Shown here in pieces: positions 33,948 through 41,969 of a stretch of 64,000 nucleotides of DNA (its first letter is position 1; each line of letters starts with the position of its first letter). Source of the stretch: Aldehydirespirator sp965200005 (lineage in GTDB: Bacteria > Actinomycetota > Acidimicrobiia > Acidimicrobiales > Aldehydirespiratoraceae). Location of the stretch: contig OZ241331.1 of assembly GCA_965200005.1 (NCBI GenBank), positions 2,418,001-2,482,000 on the forward strand. Direction: 5' to 3'. The position numbers and the translations under genes are program-made. Under the pieces are notes generated by a model. It saw nothing but the letters and a program-made list of their open reading frames with translations, had not been told where the DNA came from and made no database searches.

Positions 33948-34757
33948 ATGAGGCTCGATGAGATCATCGAAGATTTGCTTGCTGAGCAGGCCAGCCTTGA
34001 CGAGGTCGTAGCGGTGATCGACGCGAGCGATTGGAGCTTGCCGACTCCGAGCCCTCGCTGGTCGATAACCGATCAGATCGGCCATCTCAGCTACTTCGAC
34101 TCCACGGCAGCCCTTGCGATCAACGATCCAGCAGCGTTTCGCACCGAGGCCCGGGCGTTAATGAAGGCTTCGCTAGCTAGTGCCAGTTCAGGCGATGACT
34201 ACACGCTGGCAAGTTTCCGGAGCCTGGATCCCCCTGATCGGCTGGAGTTGTGGCGTGCCAACCGTCACCGTCTCGCAAAGGCAATCTCGTCTCTGGGTGA
34301 TCGTGACCGTGTCCGCTGGTATGGGCCTTCGATGGGGGCCAAATCGTTTGTAACAGCTCGTTTGATGGAGGCTTGGGCACACGGCCAGGACGTGTGCGAC
34401 GCACTCGGAACGGAACGCGAACCCAGCGATCGCTTGCGCCACATCTGCCAACTGGGTTACATCACCCGCTCCTGGAGCTATCTCAACAGATCGTTGGAGC
34501 CACCAGCTGGCGAGGTGGTGGTTGAGCTGAGGGCCCCCTCGGGAGCGACTTGGAGTTGGGGTGAATCCTCCGCGGCCACCGAGAACTCGGTGCACGGAGA
34601 TGCGCTGGATTTCTGCCTGGTCGTCACCCAGCGGCGAAACGTAGCCGACACGTCGTTGACCGTCAGCGGCGAACTTGCTTGGGACTGGATGCACAAGGCC
34701 CAAGCGTTTGCGGGGCCCCCAACCGACGGTCCCAAAGTTTCCCGTTCGAGCCAATGA
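33948..34757 (+). CDS. DinB/mycothiol-dependent maleylpyruvate isomerase-fold protein (TIGR03084-like)
   Basis: 269-aa protein with an MDMPI N-terminal four-helix bundle. Metal-binding His are suggested by SITDQIGHLSYFDSTAAL (~residue 48) and RLMEAWAHGQDVCDALG (HGxD, ~145). The C-terminal part is a small SCP2-like region. Proteins of this type in actinobacteria often accompany AtuA-like and biotin carboxylase genes; function unknown, though the fold suggests a thiol-dependent (mycothiol) reaction or CoA-ester chemistry. Its stop overlaps the next gene start (ATGA). Confidence 0.8.
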   Translation: MRLDEIIEDLLAEQASLDEVVAVIDASDWSLPTPSPRWSITDQIGHLSYFDSTAALAINDPAAFRTEARALMKASLASASSGDDYTLASFRSLDPPDRLELWRANRHRLAKAISSLGDRDRVRWYGPSMGAKSFVTARLMEAWAHGQDVCDALGTEREPSDRLRHICQLGYITRSWSYLNRSLEPPAGEVVVELRAPSGATWSWGESSAATENSVHGDALDFCLVVTQRRNVADTSLTVSGELAWDWMHKAQAFAGPPTDGPKVSRSSQ

Positions 34758-35548
34758 GCCTTGTTGAGGTCTCTCGCGACAGCCGTGGGGTTGTCACTGT
34801 CACGCTAAACGATGAGGCCAACCGGAACGTCTTGAGTCGCGGCTTGCTAACAGAACTAGCAGCGGCGTTGCAGCAAGCTGATGCTGACCCTTCAGTTCGA
34901 GTCGTGGTGCTCACCAACGCCGGTCGAGTGTTTTGTGCAGGTGCCGATCTGCGTAGTGCCAGCGGCACCACTTCACAGTCCAGCTCCAGTGCCGAAAGCA
35001 AGCCAGCGGTGAGCCTGGTGGACATCTTCAGGCAGGTGCGCAACTCCCCCAAGCCATATGTCGGGCGTATCTCGGGTCACTGCGTAGCCGGGGGTATGGG
35101 CCTCGCAGCAGTCATGGACATCTCGGTGACTCGAGACGATGCCCGCTTCGGCTTCACCGAGGTTCGGGTTGGTGTTGCACCCGCGATGATCTCTGTGATC
35201 TGTTTGCCCAAAATGCGCCGCGCCGACGCCATCGAAGCCTTCTTGCGTGGCAACCGCTTCAGCGCGACTCAAGCTTGCAAACTTGGCTTGATCAATCACG
35301 CAGTTCCGCTAGATCAACTCGACAACACCGTAGAACAGATTGTCAATGACTTAATTGCGGGTGCCCCGGGGGGTCTCGCCGCATCTAAGCGGCTTGTAGC
35401 GCAAGTTCCGCTGATTGACTTCGACAAAGCACTTGATTGGACACAGGCACTATCGGCAGAGTTGTTCAGAAGTGACGAAGCCAGCGAAGGGATGGCTGCG
35501 TACTTGAACAAACGGCCACCGTATTGGGACACGAGGGAGCCAAGATGA
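34754..35548 (+). CDS. Enoyl-CoA hydratase family protein (methylglutaconyl/isohexenylglutaconyl-CoA hydratase-like)
   Basis: 264-aa crotonase. Oxyanion segment GRVFCAGADLRSAS and HCVAGGMGLAAVMDISV are present. The first catalytic Glu position is Gly (GGMGLAA), the second is kept (GFTEVRVGVAPAMIS). The same Gly substitution and PAxIS motif occur, as I recall, in LiuC-type methylglutaconyl-CoA hydratases, the step after MCC or GCC, which agrees with the carboxylase upstream. ATG 34754 overlaps the previous stop by four bases. Confidence 0.87.
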   Translation: MSLVEVSRDSRGVVTVTLNDEANRNVLSRGLLTELAAALQQADADPSVRVVVLTNAGRVFCAGADLRSASGTTSQSSSSAESKPAVSLVDIFRQVRNSPKPYVGRISGHCVAGGMGLAAVMDISVTRDDARFGFTEVRVGVAPAMISVICLPKMRRADAIEAFLRGNRFSATQACKLGLINHAVPLDQLDNTVEQIVNDLIAGAPGGLAASKRLVAQVPLIDFDKALDWTQALSAELFRSDEASEGMAAYLNKRPPYWDTREPR

Positions 35549-36651
35549 CCGGAATACTCAAGTCTCTTTCGGCGATGACACCCGAGTGGCTGCAACAGCA
35601 ACTGCGGCTTGCCGGACACACCGATGCCAATGTGACATCCGTACAGGTAAGGCCGATGGATGGCTTTGTGGGTGCGATGGGCGAAGTTGGCATCGTGTCG
35701 ACGTCCTACGGCAAGCCATCAGGAGGTCTGCCGGCCTCGTTCGTTGCTAAGTGCCCGCTTGATGACGACATTGCCCGGATGTATGCCTCGGTGATGCTCT
35801 CGTACCAGCGCGAGGCAGGGTTCTATTCTGACTTAGCGGGCCCTGTGACGCAGCGAACACCGATGACGATCCCGCACTGCTTCGTCAATCTGTTCGATGC
35901 AGCCACCCATGACGCTACTTTGGTGATTGAACACATACATCCTGCTGAGAAGGGCGACATCCTTCAAGGCACGAACTTCGAGCGTATGCATACGCTCGTC
36001 GGTGATCTGGCCCGCCTTCATGGGGCATTCTGGATGGACAATCAACTGAGCGAACTGGACTGGTTGATTGACTGGATGTCGCCATCGCTGCGCATCGGAA
36101 TCCCGTTCACGCTTGACAGTTGGACGAACATTCGCAATCACTTTGCGCATTTCCACCCAGATGACATCGTGGAACTAGTCGAAGATGTGTTTCTGGCAGA
36201 CGTTGAGGGTTGGCTGCAACGCTTTGCTGATCGAACCTGGACACTCGCCCACCAAGACTACGAACTTGACAATGTTGTGTTCCGCCCCGACGGACCGGTG
36301 ATCTTGGACTGGCAAACAGTCATGCGATCATTCCCCGGACTTGATCTCGGTTGGCTGTTGATGGCCAGCCACAACGAAGAGACCCTCGAACGTGAACCAG
36401 AACTTCTAGAGCATTATCGCCACCAATTGGCTGAATCGGGTGGTCCGCAATGGAGCGAGGAAGACCTGAAGGAAGACCTCGCCTGGGCAGCGTTCTATTG
36501 GGTAGGCGTATCTCACGTGCCATTCATGCACTCGGTTCCTGCGGGTGAGACAGATCGTGCCCATCGGCGGTTCAAGAAGATGATGTTGGGCACCATCAGT
36601 GCCGCTAAGCGTTGGCAGGCAGTTGAGCGAATGCGTGCTCATAACAGTTGA
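35545..36651 (+). CDS. Aminoglycoside phosphotransferase/EcKinase-like small-molecule kinase
   Basis: 368-aa protein-kinase-like-fold enzyme. Catalytic HQDYELDNVVF (Brenner-type HxDxxxxN) and metal-binding VILDWQ are intact, with the ATP-Lys likely in SFVAKCPLDDD. Such EcKL/DUF1679 kinases phosphorylate alcohols or sterol-like molecules; related genes are common in actinobacterial lipid catabolism clusters. ATG 35545 overlaps the hydratase stop (ATGA), so it is translationally coupled to CoA-ester catabolism, implying a hydroxylated pathway intermediate or substrate. Confidence 0.83.
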   Translation: MTGILKSLSAMTPEWLQQQLRLAGHTDANVTSVQVRPMDGFVGAMGEVGIVSTSYGKPSGGLPASFVAKCPLDDDIARMYASVMLSYQREAGFYSDLAGPVTQRTPMTIPHCFVNLFDAATHDATLVIEHIHPAEKGDILQGTNFERMHTLVGDLARLHGAFWMDNQLSELDWLIDWMSPSLRIGIPFTLDSWTNIRNHFAHFHPDDIVELVEDVFLADVEGWLQRFADRTWTLAHQDYELDNVVFRPDGPVILDWQTVMRSFPGLDLGWLLMASHNEETLEREPELLEHYRHQLAESGGPQWSEEDLKEDLAWAAFYWVGVSHVPFMHSVPAGETDRAHRRFKKMMLGTISAAKRWQAVERMRAHNS

Positions 36652-36727
36652 TTGGCGTGGCACTAACGCGTGTAGCCGCCCAATCTCCTGGTTGCAATTC
36701 CCACCATAAGCCCGGAGGTTTCAAAGA

Positions 36728-37819
36728 GTGCAAGGGTTAGTGCTTGAAGGCAAAACAGAAGAGAGCGTCCGGCTTTCAAATGACATAGCGCTCGCCCGAA
36801 CGCTCTCACCACGCCAGGTGCGTGTCGAGGTCAAAGCGGCCGGCGTGTGCGGCAGTGACCTCAGTTGTGTACACGGCAAGTACTACATGCCGGTACCGCT
36901 AATCCCCGGTCATGAAGCCGCTGGGGTCGTTGTCGAAGTTGGATCAGCAGTTACATATTGCGAGGTAGGTGACCACGTCATCCTCTCGACTTTCGCTAAC
37001 TGCGGGCATTGCCCAGATTGTGAAGGCGGAGATCCAGGCAACTGCACGACTTCTGCACTTGGCTCGCTCAGCCAGCCATATGTGGAAAACGGCATGCCGA
37101 TCTACAACTTCGCCAATATTGGTGCTTTCGTGCAGGAGACAGTCGTCAATGAGAATCAGTGCATCCCGATCCCAACCGAGATGCCGCTTACTGCAGCCGC
37201 ATTGATCGGCTGTGGAGTCGTCACCGGTACAGGTGCTGTGTTTAACCGGGCTCGTGTGAAGATCGGTGACACGGTTGCTGTAATTGGTGCTGGTGGAGTC
37301 GGTTTGAACGTCATCCAAGCAGCCAAGCTTGTAGGAGCATCAGCCATCATTGCCATTGACAGGGTGGCCGCCAAAGAGTCGCTGGCACGTGAGTTCGGAG
37401 CAACAGACTTCCTGCTTGCTGATACGGCTGAGTTTGATTCGGTTGCTGCCGTGAAGTCACTGGTACCAGGAGGGGTACATCACGCCTTTGAGGTGGTCGG
37501 CAACACCAACCTGTTAGCTCAGGCAATCACCATGACACGCCCAGGAGGCAACATCTGTGCTGTTGGTGTTCCTGATCTGGGAGCCACGGTCACCTACCCG
37601 TTCCTCGATCTGCATCAAAACAAGAATCTGCGTGGTGTGCGAGCCGGAGGTGCTCGCCCTCGCAAAGACTTCCCGATGCTCGCTGATATGTACTTGCGGG
37701 GTCGCCTGAAGCTTGATGAGATGATCTCTCGCACTGCGGGTCTTGACGGACTGCAGTTGGCATTTGATGCACTAAAGACCGGTGCTGAGGCGCGCACCGT
37801 ATTGCTGCCTAACGGATAG
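36728..37819 (+). CDS. Zinc-dependent alcohol dehydrogenase (MDR family)
   Basis: 363-aa medium-chain dehydrogenase. Catalytic zinc ligands CGSDLSCVHG and GHEAAG; structural zinc lobe CGHCPDCEGGDPGNC; NAD-binding GAGGVGLNVIQAAKLVGA. GTG start at 36728 has GGAGG nine bases upstream. It follows the kinase gene by 76 bases and may oxidise the pathway alcohol (citronellol/geraniol-like if the cluster is terpene-related), which is inference. Confidence 0.9.
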   Translation: MQGLVLEGKTEESVRLSNDIALARTLSPRQVRVEVKAAGVCGSDLSCVHGKYYMPVPLIPGHEAAGVVVEVGSAVTYCEVGDHVILSTFANCGHCPDCEGGDPGNCTTSALGSLSQPYVENGMPIYNFANIGAFVQETVVNENQCIPIPTEMPLTAAALIGCGVVTGTGAVFNRARVKIGDTVAVIGAGGVGLNVIQAAKLVGASAIIAIDRVAAKESLAREFGATDFLLADTAEFDSVAAVKSLVPGGVHHAFEVVGNTNLLAQAITMTRPGGNICAVGVPDLGATVTYPFLDLHQNKNLRGVRAGGARPRKDFPMLADMYLRGRLKLDEMISRTAGLDGLQLAFDALKTGAEARTVLLPNG

Positions 37820-37838
37820 CGGTGCTCCCTAGAGACTT

Positions 37839-38732
37839 CTAAGTGTTCAGCGTGGCCCTCAGTTCAGATCTGAGCTCACGCATTCCACAGAGTTCGAAAG
37901 GCTGAGCGTCTAACCAGTCCTTCCATTCCGGTCGGCCAAACAGCAAGTGTTCGTCGATGCGCACATGACAACTGTCGGGTTCAATATTTCGAATCTCTCC
38001 ATCTGTGTTGGGGTGAAACGCGCAGTAGATGAGGTCGCCTGCTAAGTCGGAGAGCATCTCGACGTAGTCGGCTGATTGATCATCTGGGCGTGAGAAGTCT
38101 GTCTCAAGCACCTCGTCAAAGATTGGCAGTCCAGCGGAGTGAGCTACTTCGACTGCAGCAACAAACGGTGCCTCATCTGCGCCTTCGAGGTGATCACCCG
38201 GGCCGTAGTCACCAAGCCTGGCTGTCAGCAACACGGGCACGCGATACTCGATCCCGAGACTGACATAGCGATCGCACCACTCCGGGGCTAGAGCCGATCC
38301 CATGTGAGCGTCGAGGTGGGTCACATCGATTCCTGCTGCGAGAGCCCGCTCGATCTGGGCACGCCATTCGGTCTCAACTGCATCTGGGTTGGCGTGTCTG
38401 CGCAGCGAGGCAACATCGGGCCACATGTAGCCGTCATCATCGATCAGCCCAGACGCAGCGCTGACTCGAGTTATGGGTGCCCAGCGGTAGTGGGTCATTT
38501 CGGAGTTGAGGGTCAGGTGAACCCCGCAATCAAGCGTTTCGCTGGCTGCTGCGGCTTCGCCGATCTCGCTGAACCAGGGACAGGGCACCATCACCGAACC
38601 GGCACCAATTGTGCCTAACCCTGACAATTCAATGAAGGCTTGATTGGCGCCGTGGTTCATGCCCACATCGTCAGCATGCACCACCACCCTGGTTGTGCGG
38701 CTGTCTGAGTCTGCGATTGACGGTGTTGCCAT
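37839..38732 (-). CDS. YdjC/ChbG-family carbohydrate deacetylase-like protein
   Basis: 297-aa protein of the YdjC fold. N-terminal VVVHADDVGMNHGANQAF gives the ADDxG metal motif, CGVHLTLNSE and HLDAHMGSAL give the His ligands. Family members deacetylate chitooligosaccharides or related N-acetyl sugars. ATG 38732 (MATPSIADS) chosen; the longer frame overlaps the divergent dioxygenase region. Convergent with the alcohol dehydrogenase 20 bases away. Confidence 0.85.
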   Translation of the reverse strand: MATPSIADSDSRTTRVVVHADDVGMNHGANQAFIELSGLGTIGAGSVMVPCPWFSEIGEAAAASETLDCGVHLTLNSEMTHYRWAPITRVSAASGLIDDDGYMWPDVASLRRHANPDAVETEWRAQIERALAAGIDVTHLDAHMGSALAPEWCDRYVSLGIEYRVPVLLTARLGDYGPGDHLEGADEAPFVAAVEVAHSAGLPIFDEVLETDFSRPDDQSADYVEMLSDLAGDLIYCAFHPNTDGEIRNIEPDSCHVRIDEHLLFGRPEWKDWLDAQPFELCGMRELRSELRATLNT

Positions 38733-38807
38733 GAAGTGACCATAGACCTTGTGGTTTTGGATGGTCGTGGTCAGTTGACCTGCACGCCGGCTGTAAGTTG
38801 CGATGCC

Positions 38808-39716
38808 GTGAGCCCGCACTACTTCACACCTGACGCGGAACCGTCGGTCGTGAGCGACTATCTCCGTCGCTGGGGTTACGCGATAGTCACCGACGCTACT
38901 GATGCGGCGCTGTTAGATCGCCTCGATGAGGAGGCGCGCCCGTTCATCGAGGCCTCGGCTGCGGGTCGTGACAGCTATGACGGCCTGTACACCCGCCGCA
39001 CCGGAGCACTCGTCGCCCGCTGCCCTGCTGCTCGTGAGCTGGTGATGCAAACCCTGGCAGTGGGGGTCGTTGAGCACTTCTTATCGCATGCAACCGCTGT
39101 CCAATTGCACCTAACTCAGATCATCTCGGTTGGGCCCGGCGAGACAGCTCAGAAGCTGCACCGCGATGAGATGGCCTTTGACTTCTTTAACTTCGGAGTC
39201 GACTATCACGTGCAGTGCAACACCATGTGGGCGCTCACAGACTTCACGGCCGATAACGGTGCCACCTGGATCCTGCCGGGAAGTTCACGGCTCGACGATG
39301 ACCAAGCCGCCAACATCGCAGGTGTTCAAGCAGTGATGCCCCGTGGCAGCGTGCTGTTCTATGACGGCAAGGTGCTCCATGGTGCCGGTGCTAATCGCGC
39401 AGCGGAGGTGCGTAGAGGGGTCAACATCACGTACGCAGTGGGTTGGGTGCGCCAGGAAGAGAACCAGTATCTGGCGTGCCCAGCTGACGTGGCGCGCACT
39501 CTTGATGACGATTTGCTCAAGATGATGGGCTACCGCCAGGGTGCCTTCGCCCTCGGCTATGTCGGTGATCAGACGGATCCGCTAGCGGCATTGCGAGGAC
39601 ATCACACCAAGGCCAAAACGATCGGCGACATCGCGGCCGACAACACCCACGCCCGCGACTTCGTAGCCTCAATCCCCGACATTGACCCAGCCGACACGTC
39701 AGCTACGGCATCGTGA
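38808..39716 (+). CDS. Phytanoyl-CoA dioxygenase (PhyH) family protein
   Basis: 302-aa Fe(II)/2OG oxygenase. Iron ligands in QKLHRDEMAFDF (HxD) and DGKVLHGAGANR (distal His), with Arg two residues later in the 2OG position (AEVRRGVNI). N-terminal VVSDYLRRWGYAIVTDATD is the usual PhyH opening. The frame extends to a GTG at 38736, only three bases from the divergent start, so GTG 38808 is preferred. The 3' end overlaps the convergent alcohol dehydrogenase by 14 bases. Substrate unknown. Confidence 0.85.
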   Translation: MSPHYFTPDAEPSVVSDYLRRWGYAIVTDATDAALLDRLDEEARPFIEASAAGRDSYDGLYTRRTGALVARCPAARELVMQTLAVGVVEHFLSHATAVQLHLTQIISVGPGETAQKLHRDEMAFDFFNFGVDYHVQCNTMWALTDFTADNGATWILPGSSRLDDDQAANIAGVQAVMPRGSVLFYDGKVLHGAGANRAAEVRRGVNITYAVGWVRQEENQYLACPADVARTLDDDLLKMMGYRQGAFALGYVGDQTDPLAALRGHHTKAKTIGDIAADNTHARDFVASIPDIDPADTSATAS

Positions 39717-40779
39717 TCACATTGCGCAGGGCGTTGCCTGTGGTTACGTCGTGGATGGCTTCGTTGATGCTTTCGAGTGGGTAAGTCGCCGAGACCAACT
39801 CGTCGAGCATTAGCGTCCCCTGCTCGTACCAATTCAGCAGTCGAGCGATGTCAACCCCGAGACGTGTGTCGCCCATTTTGGAGCCGACGATGTGTAGGCC
39901 CTTGTCGGCGATCTCGGTCGGGTCGATCTCAAGGCGGGCCCCTACCGGTGGCATGCCAACGATCACGACCTCGCTGCCCGCGGCGACAAGGTCTATCGCA
40001 AGTTCTACCGCAACTGTTGAACCAACCGTCACGAAAGCGTGCGTTAGTCCAGCGCCTTCTGTGGCAGCCGCAACACCTGCCCGAACGTCACCGTTTGCGT
40101 TAACGGATGCCGTTGCACCGAAACGTCTGGCAACTTCGAGCTTGTGATCGACGATGTCTATGGCGATGATTGCAGCGGCGCCAGCCAGCCGGGCACCTTG
40201 GATGGCGTTCAAGCCGACACCGCCCGCGCCAATCACTGCAACTATCGACGCGTTATCGACGCTGGAGGTGTTGAGCACCGCCCCAACCCCGGTCACTACA
40301 CCGCATCCCAGCAGGGCGGCAGCGTTCCAGCCGATGCTGGCGGGTATCGGCATCACCTGAGAGTGGTGTACGACCACTTGCTCTGCGAACGCCCCGCAGC
40401 GCAAGCCCGCATCGACAGTCGTGCCGTCACTCCGGTGCAACCGCGCAGGCACCGGCCCGAGATCCGTCTGACAAAACACCTCGTTACTTCGCAAGCACTG
40501 GCGACATGTTCCGCACGAGCGAATCAGGCTGACCGACACCCGATCCCAAATTGCGACGCTTCGCACCCCTCGTCCAACAGCCGAAACAGTTCCAGCGGCC
40601 TCATGGCCATAAACCGCGGGCAGTTCACCACCCCAGGAACCTTCCGCGTAGTGGATGTCGCTGTGACAGATTGAGCACGCGGCAACATCCACCTGTACAT
40701 CATCTGGCCCTACGGGATCGAGTCGCAGCTCCTCGATTACGAGTGGCTTGCCAAACTCACGACAAACAGCGGCGCGCAC
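39703..40779 (-). CDS. Zinc-dependent alcohol dehydrogenase (class III-like MDR)
   Basis: 358-aa dehydrogenase with catalytic zinc motif CSICHSDIHYAEG and GHEAAG, structural lobe CGTCRQCLRSNEVFC, and cofactor motif GAGGVGLNAIQGARLAG. Similar to mycothiol/glutathione formaldehyde dehydrogenases and long-chain alcohol dehydrogenases of actinobacteria. It lies two bases downstream of mnhG on the same strand, so it may receive mnh read-through, but no functional link is evident. Confidence 0.9.
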   Translation of the reverse strand: MRAAVCREFGKPLVIEELRLDPVGPDDVQVDVAACSICHSDIHYAEGSWGGELPAVYGHEAAGTVSAVGRGVRSVAIWDRVSVSLIRSCGTCRQCLRSNEVFCQTDLGPVPARLHRSDGTTVDAGLRCGAFAEQVVVHHSQVMPIPASIGWNAAALLGCGVVTGVGAVLNTSSVDNASIVAVIGAGGVGLNAIQGARLAGAAAIIAIDIVDHKLEVARRFGATASVNANGDVRAGVAAATEGAGLTHAFVTVGSTVAVELAIDLVAAGSEVVIVGMPPVGARLEIDPTEIADKGLHIVGSKMGDTRLGVDIARLLNWYEQGTLMLDELVSATYPLESINEAIHDVTTGNALRNVITMP

Positions 40780-40781
40780 TG

Positions 40782-41141
40782 CTACCCACTCCCGCGAGAA
40801 TCGTCGGCACGACGATGATGTTCGTCAGCCTTCTCTTCGTCTGGCAACAAGGCGTCAATGCGCAGCCTTGGGCCACTCGTGCGATGTACCGCCCGGAATA
40901 GCAGGTGAACGCCTGCAGGGATAGTCAGCACCAGGGCGGCTGCGGCCACCACTAGCCGAGACGTACCAGCCCAGCCCGTTTCGAGTCCCGCCCCTGCTGC
41001 CACCAGCAAGAACGCAACCGGGCTCGCCTTGCCAGCCGCATGGAAACGGGCATAAGGCGTATGGAACTTCAACAGCCCAAGGCCTGCGATAAGGACGATG
41101 GCAGCACCGGCGAGAATGAGTATTGCCGCGACGGGGTTCAC
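40782..41141 (-). CDS. mnhG: Na+/H+ antiporter subunit G
   Basis: Small membrane subunit (119 aa from GTG 41141) of the Mrp/Mnh antiporter. Three hydrophobic segments, including AAILILAGAAIVLIAGLGLL and GLLKFHTPYARFHAAGKAS, a strongly conserved MrpG motif. The frame extends upstream to 41210 inside mnhF; GTG 41141 gives the family N-terminus. Last gene of the operon. Confidence 0.88.
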   Translation of the reverse strand: MNPVAAILILAGAAIVLIAGLGLLKFHTPYARFHAAGKASPVAFLLVAAGAGLETGWAGTSRLVVAAAALVLTIPAGVHLLFRAVHRTSGPRLRIDALLPDEEKADEHHRRADDSRGSG

Positions 41142-41154
41142 GAGAGACTCACAG

Positions 41155-41409
41155 CTACTTGCGCTGGTTCTCGATGTAGCGGCTTGCAGCGACCGTCGCA
41201 GTGAAACCAACGATGGCGATCACAACCAGCAAGTTGAGGTACGTCGTTGTGGAAGTGACGGCAGCGTGTGTAGCGATGCCACACATCAGCGAGATAAGCG
41301 CCACATCAACGGCGACCACCCGATCCGCGAGCTTTGGTCCACGCAGCAGCCGGATCGTCGCAAACGCTGCGGTCAGGCCGTAGGCACAATACGCAATGGC
41401 GGGTATCAC
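41155..41409 (-). CDS. mnhF: Na+/H+ antiporter subunit F
   Basis: 84-aa membrane protein with three hydrophobic helices and the MrpF motif RGPKLADRVVAVDVALI. Its start overlaps the mnhE stop by four bases. Part of the heptameric Mrp complex exporting Na+ in exchange for protons. Confidence 0.92.
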   Translation of the reverse strand: MIPAIAYCAYGLTAAFATIRLLRGPKLADRVVAVDVALISLMCGIATHAAVTSTTTYLNLLVVIAIVGFTATVAASRYIENQRK

Positions 41410-41969
41410 AAGCGGCTCCCTGCCGGGCCGGCCGATCGGGTTGTAGGAAGAGCCTCGCTGGCTAGCTGAGCCAACTCATTAACATGCGCGACGGTTGCAT
41501 CAAGGCGGTCTGCATGCAATACGTGAATGTAGAGGGTGCCAGAGTCCGGATCGGTATCGATCACGGCGGTTCCTGGTGTGACCGTAATGGCAGCGTTGAG
41601 CAGCAAGTGGTGCCCCCGAGCGGATTCGGTTCGTACTGCAATGATGGCCTCGTCGGTGTAGTCGTTAGGCGTCAACACCTCCCGTGCGACGCTCAGCGTG
41701 GAGATAACTAGGTCAATTGCAACCAGGTACGAGAATCGCAGCAGGGGCTTAAGCCTGACACTTCCGGTTCCGGCCGTGGCAATCGACGGTGCACTTACCA
41801 CAAAGCCGATCAAGGTGCCAGACAACACATTGGCGATGCTCACGTTGCCCCACAAGGCACACCACGCAAACACCAACCCGATCGCAGTGATGATCCGCCG
41901 CGGCGCTAGCAACGCGGCCGTGGCGCGCCGAACCCGCACACCTAGCGCCGGGGTTAGCGGGCTGGTCAT
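41406..41969 (-). CDS. mnhE: Na+/H+ antiporter subunit E
   Basis: 187-aa subunit with N-terminal hydrophobic helices (IGLVFAWCALWGNVSIANVL) and a soluble C-terminal part carrying ITVTPGTAVIDTDPDSGTLY and IHVLHADRLDA, typical of MrpE. Overlaps mnhD and mnhF by four bases on each side. Confidence 0.92.
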   Translation of the reverse strand: MTSPLTPALGVRVRRATAALLAPRRIITAIGLVFAWCALWGNVSIANVLSGTLIGFVVSAPSIATAGTGSVRLKPLLRFSYLVAIDLVISTLSVAREVLTPNDYTDEAIIAVRTESARGHHLLLNAAITVTPGTAVIDTDPDSGTLYIHVLHADRLDATVAHVNELAQLASEALPTTRSAGPAGSRL

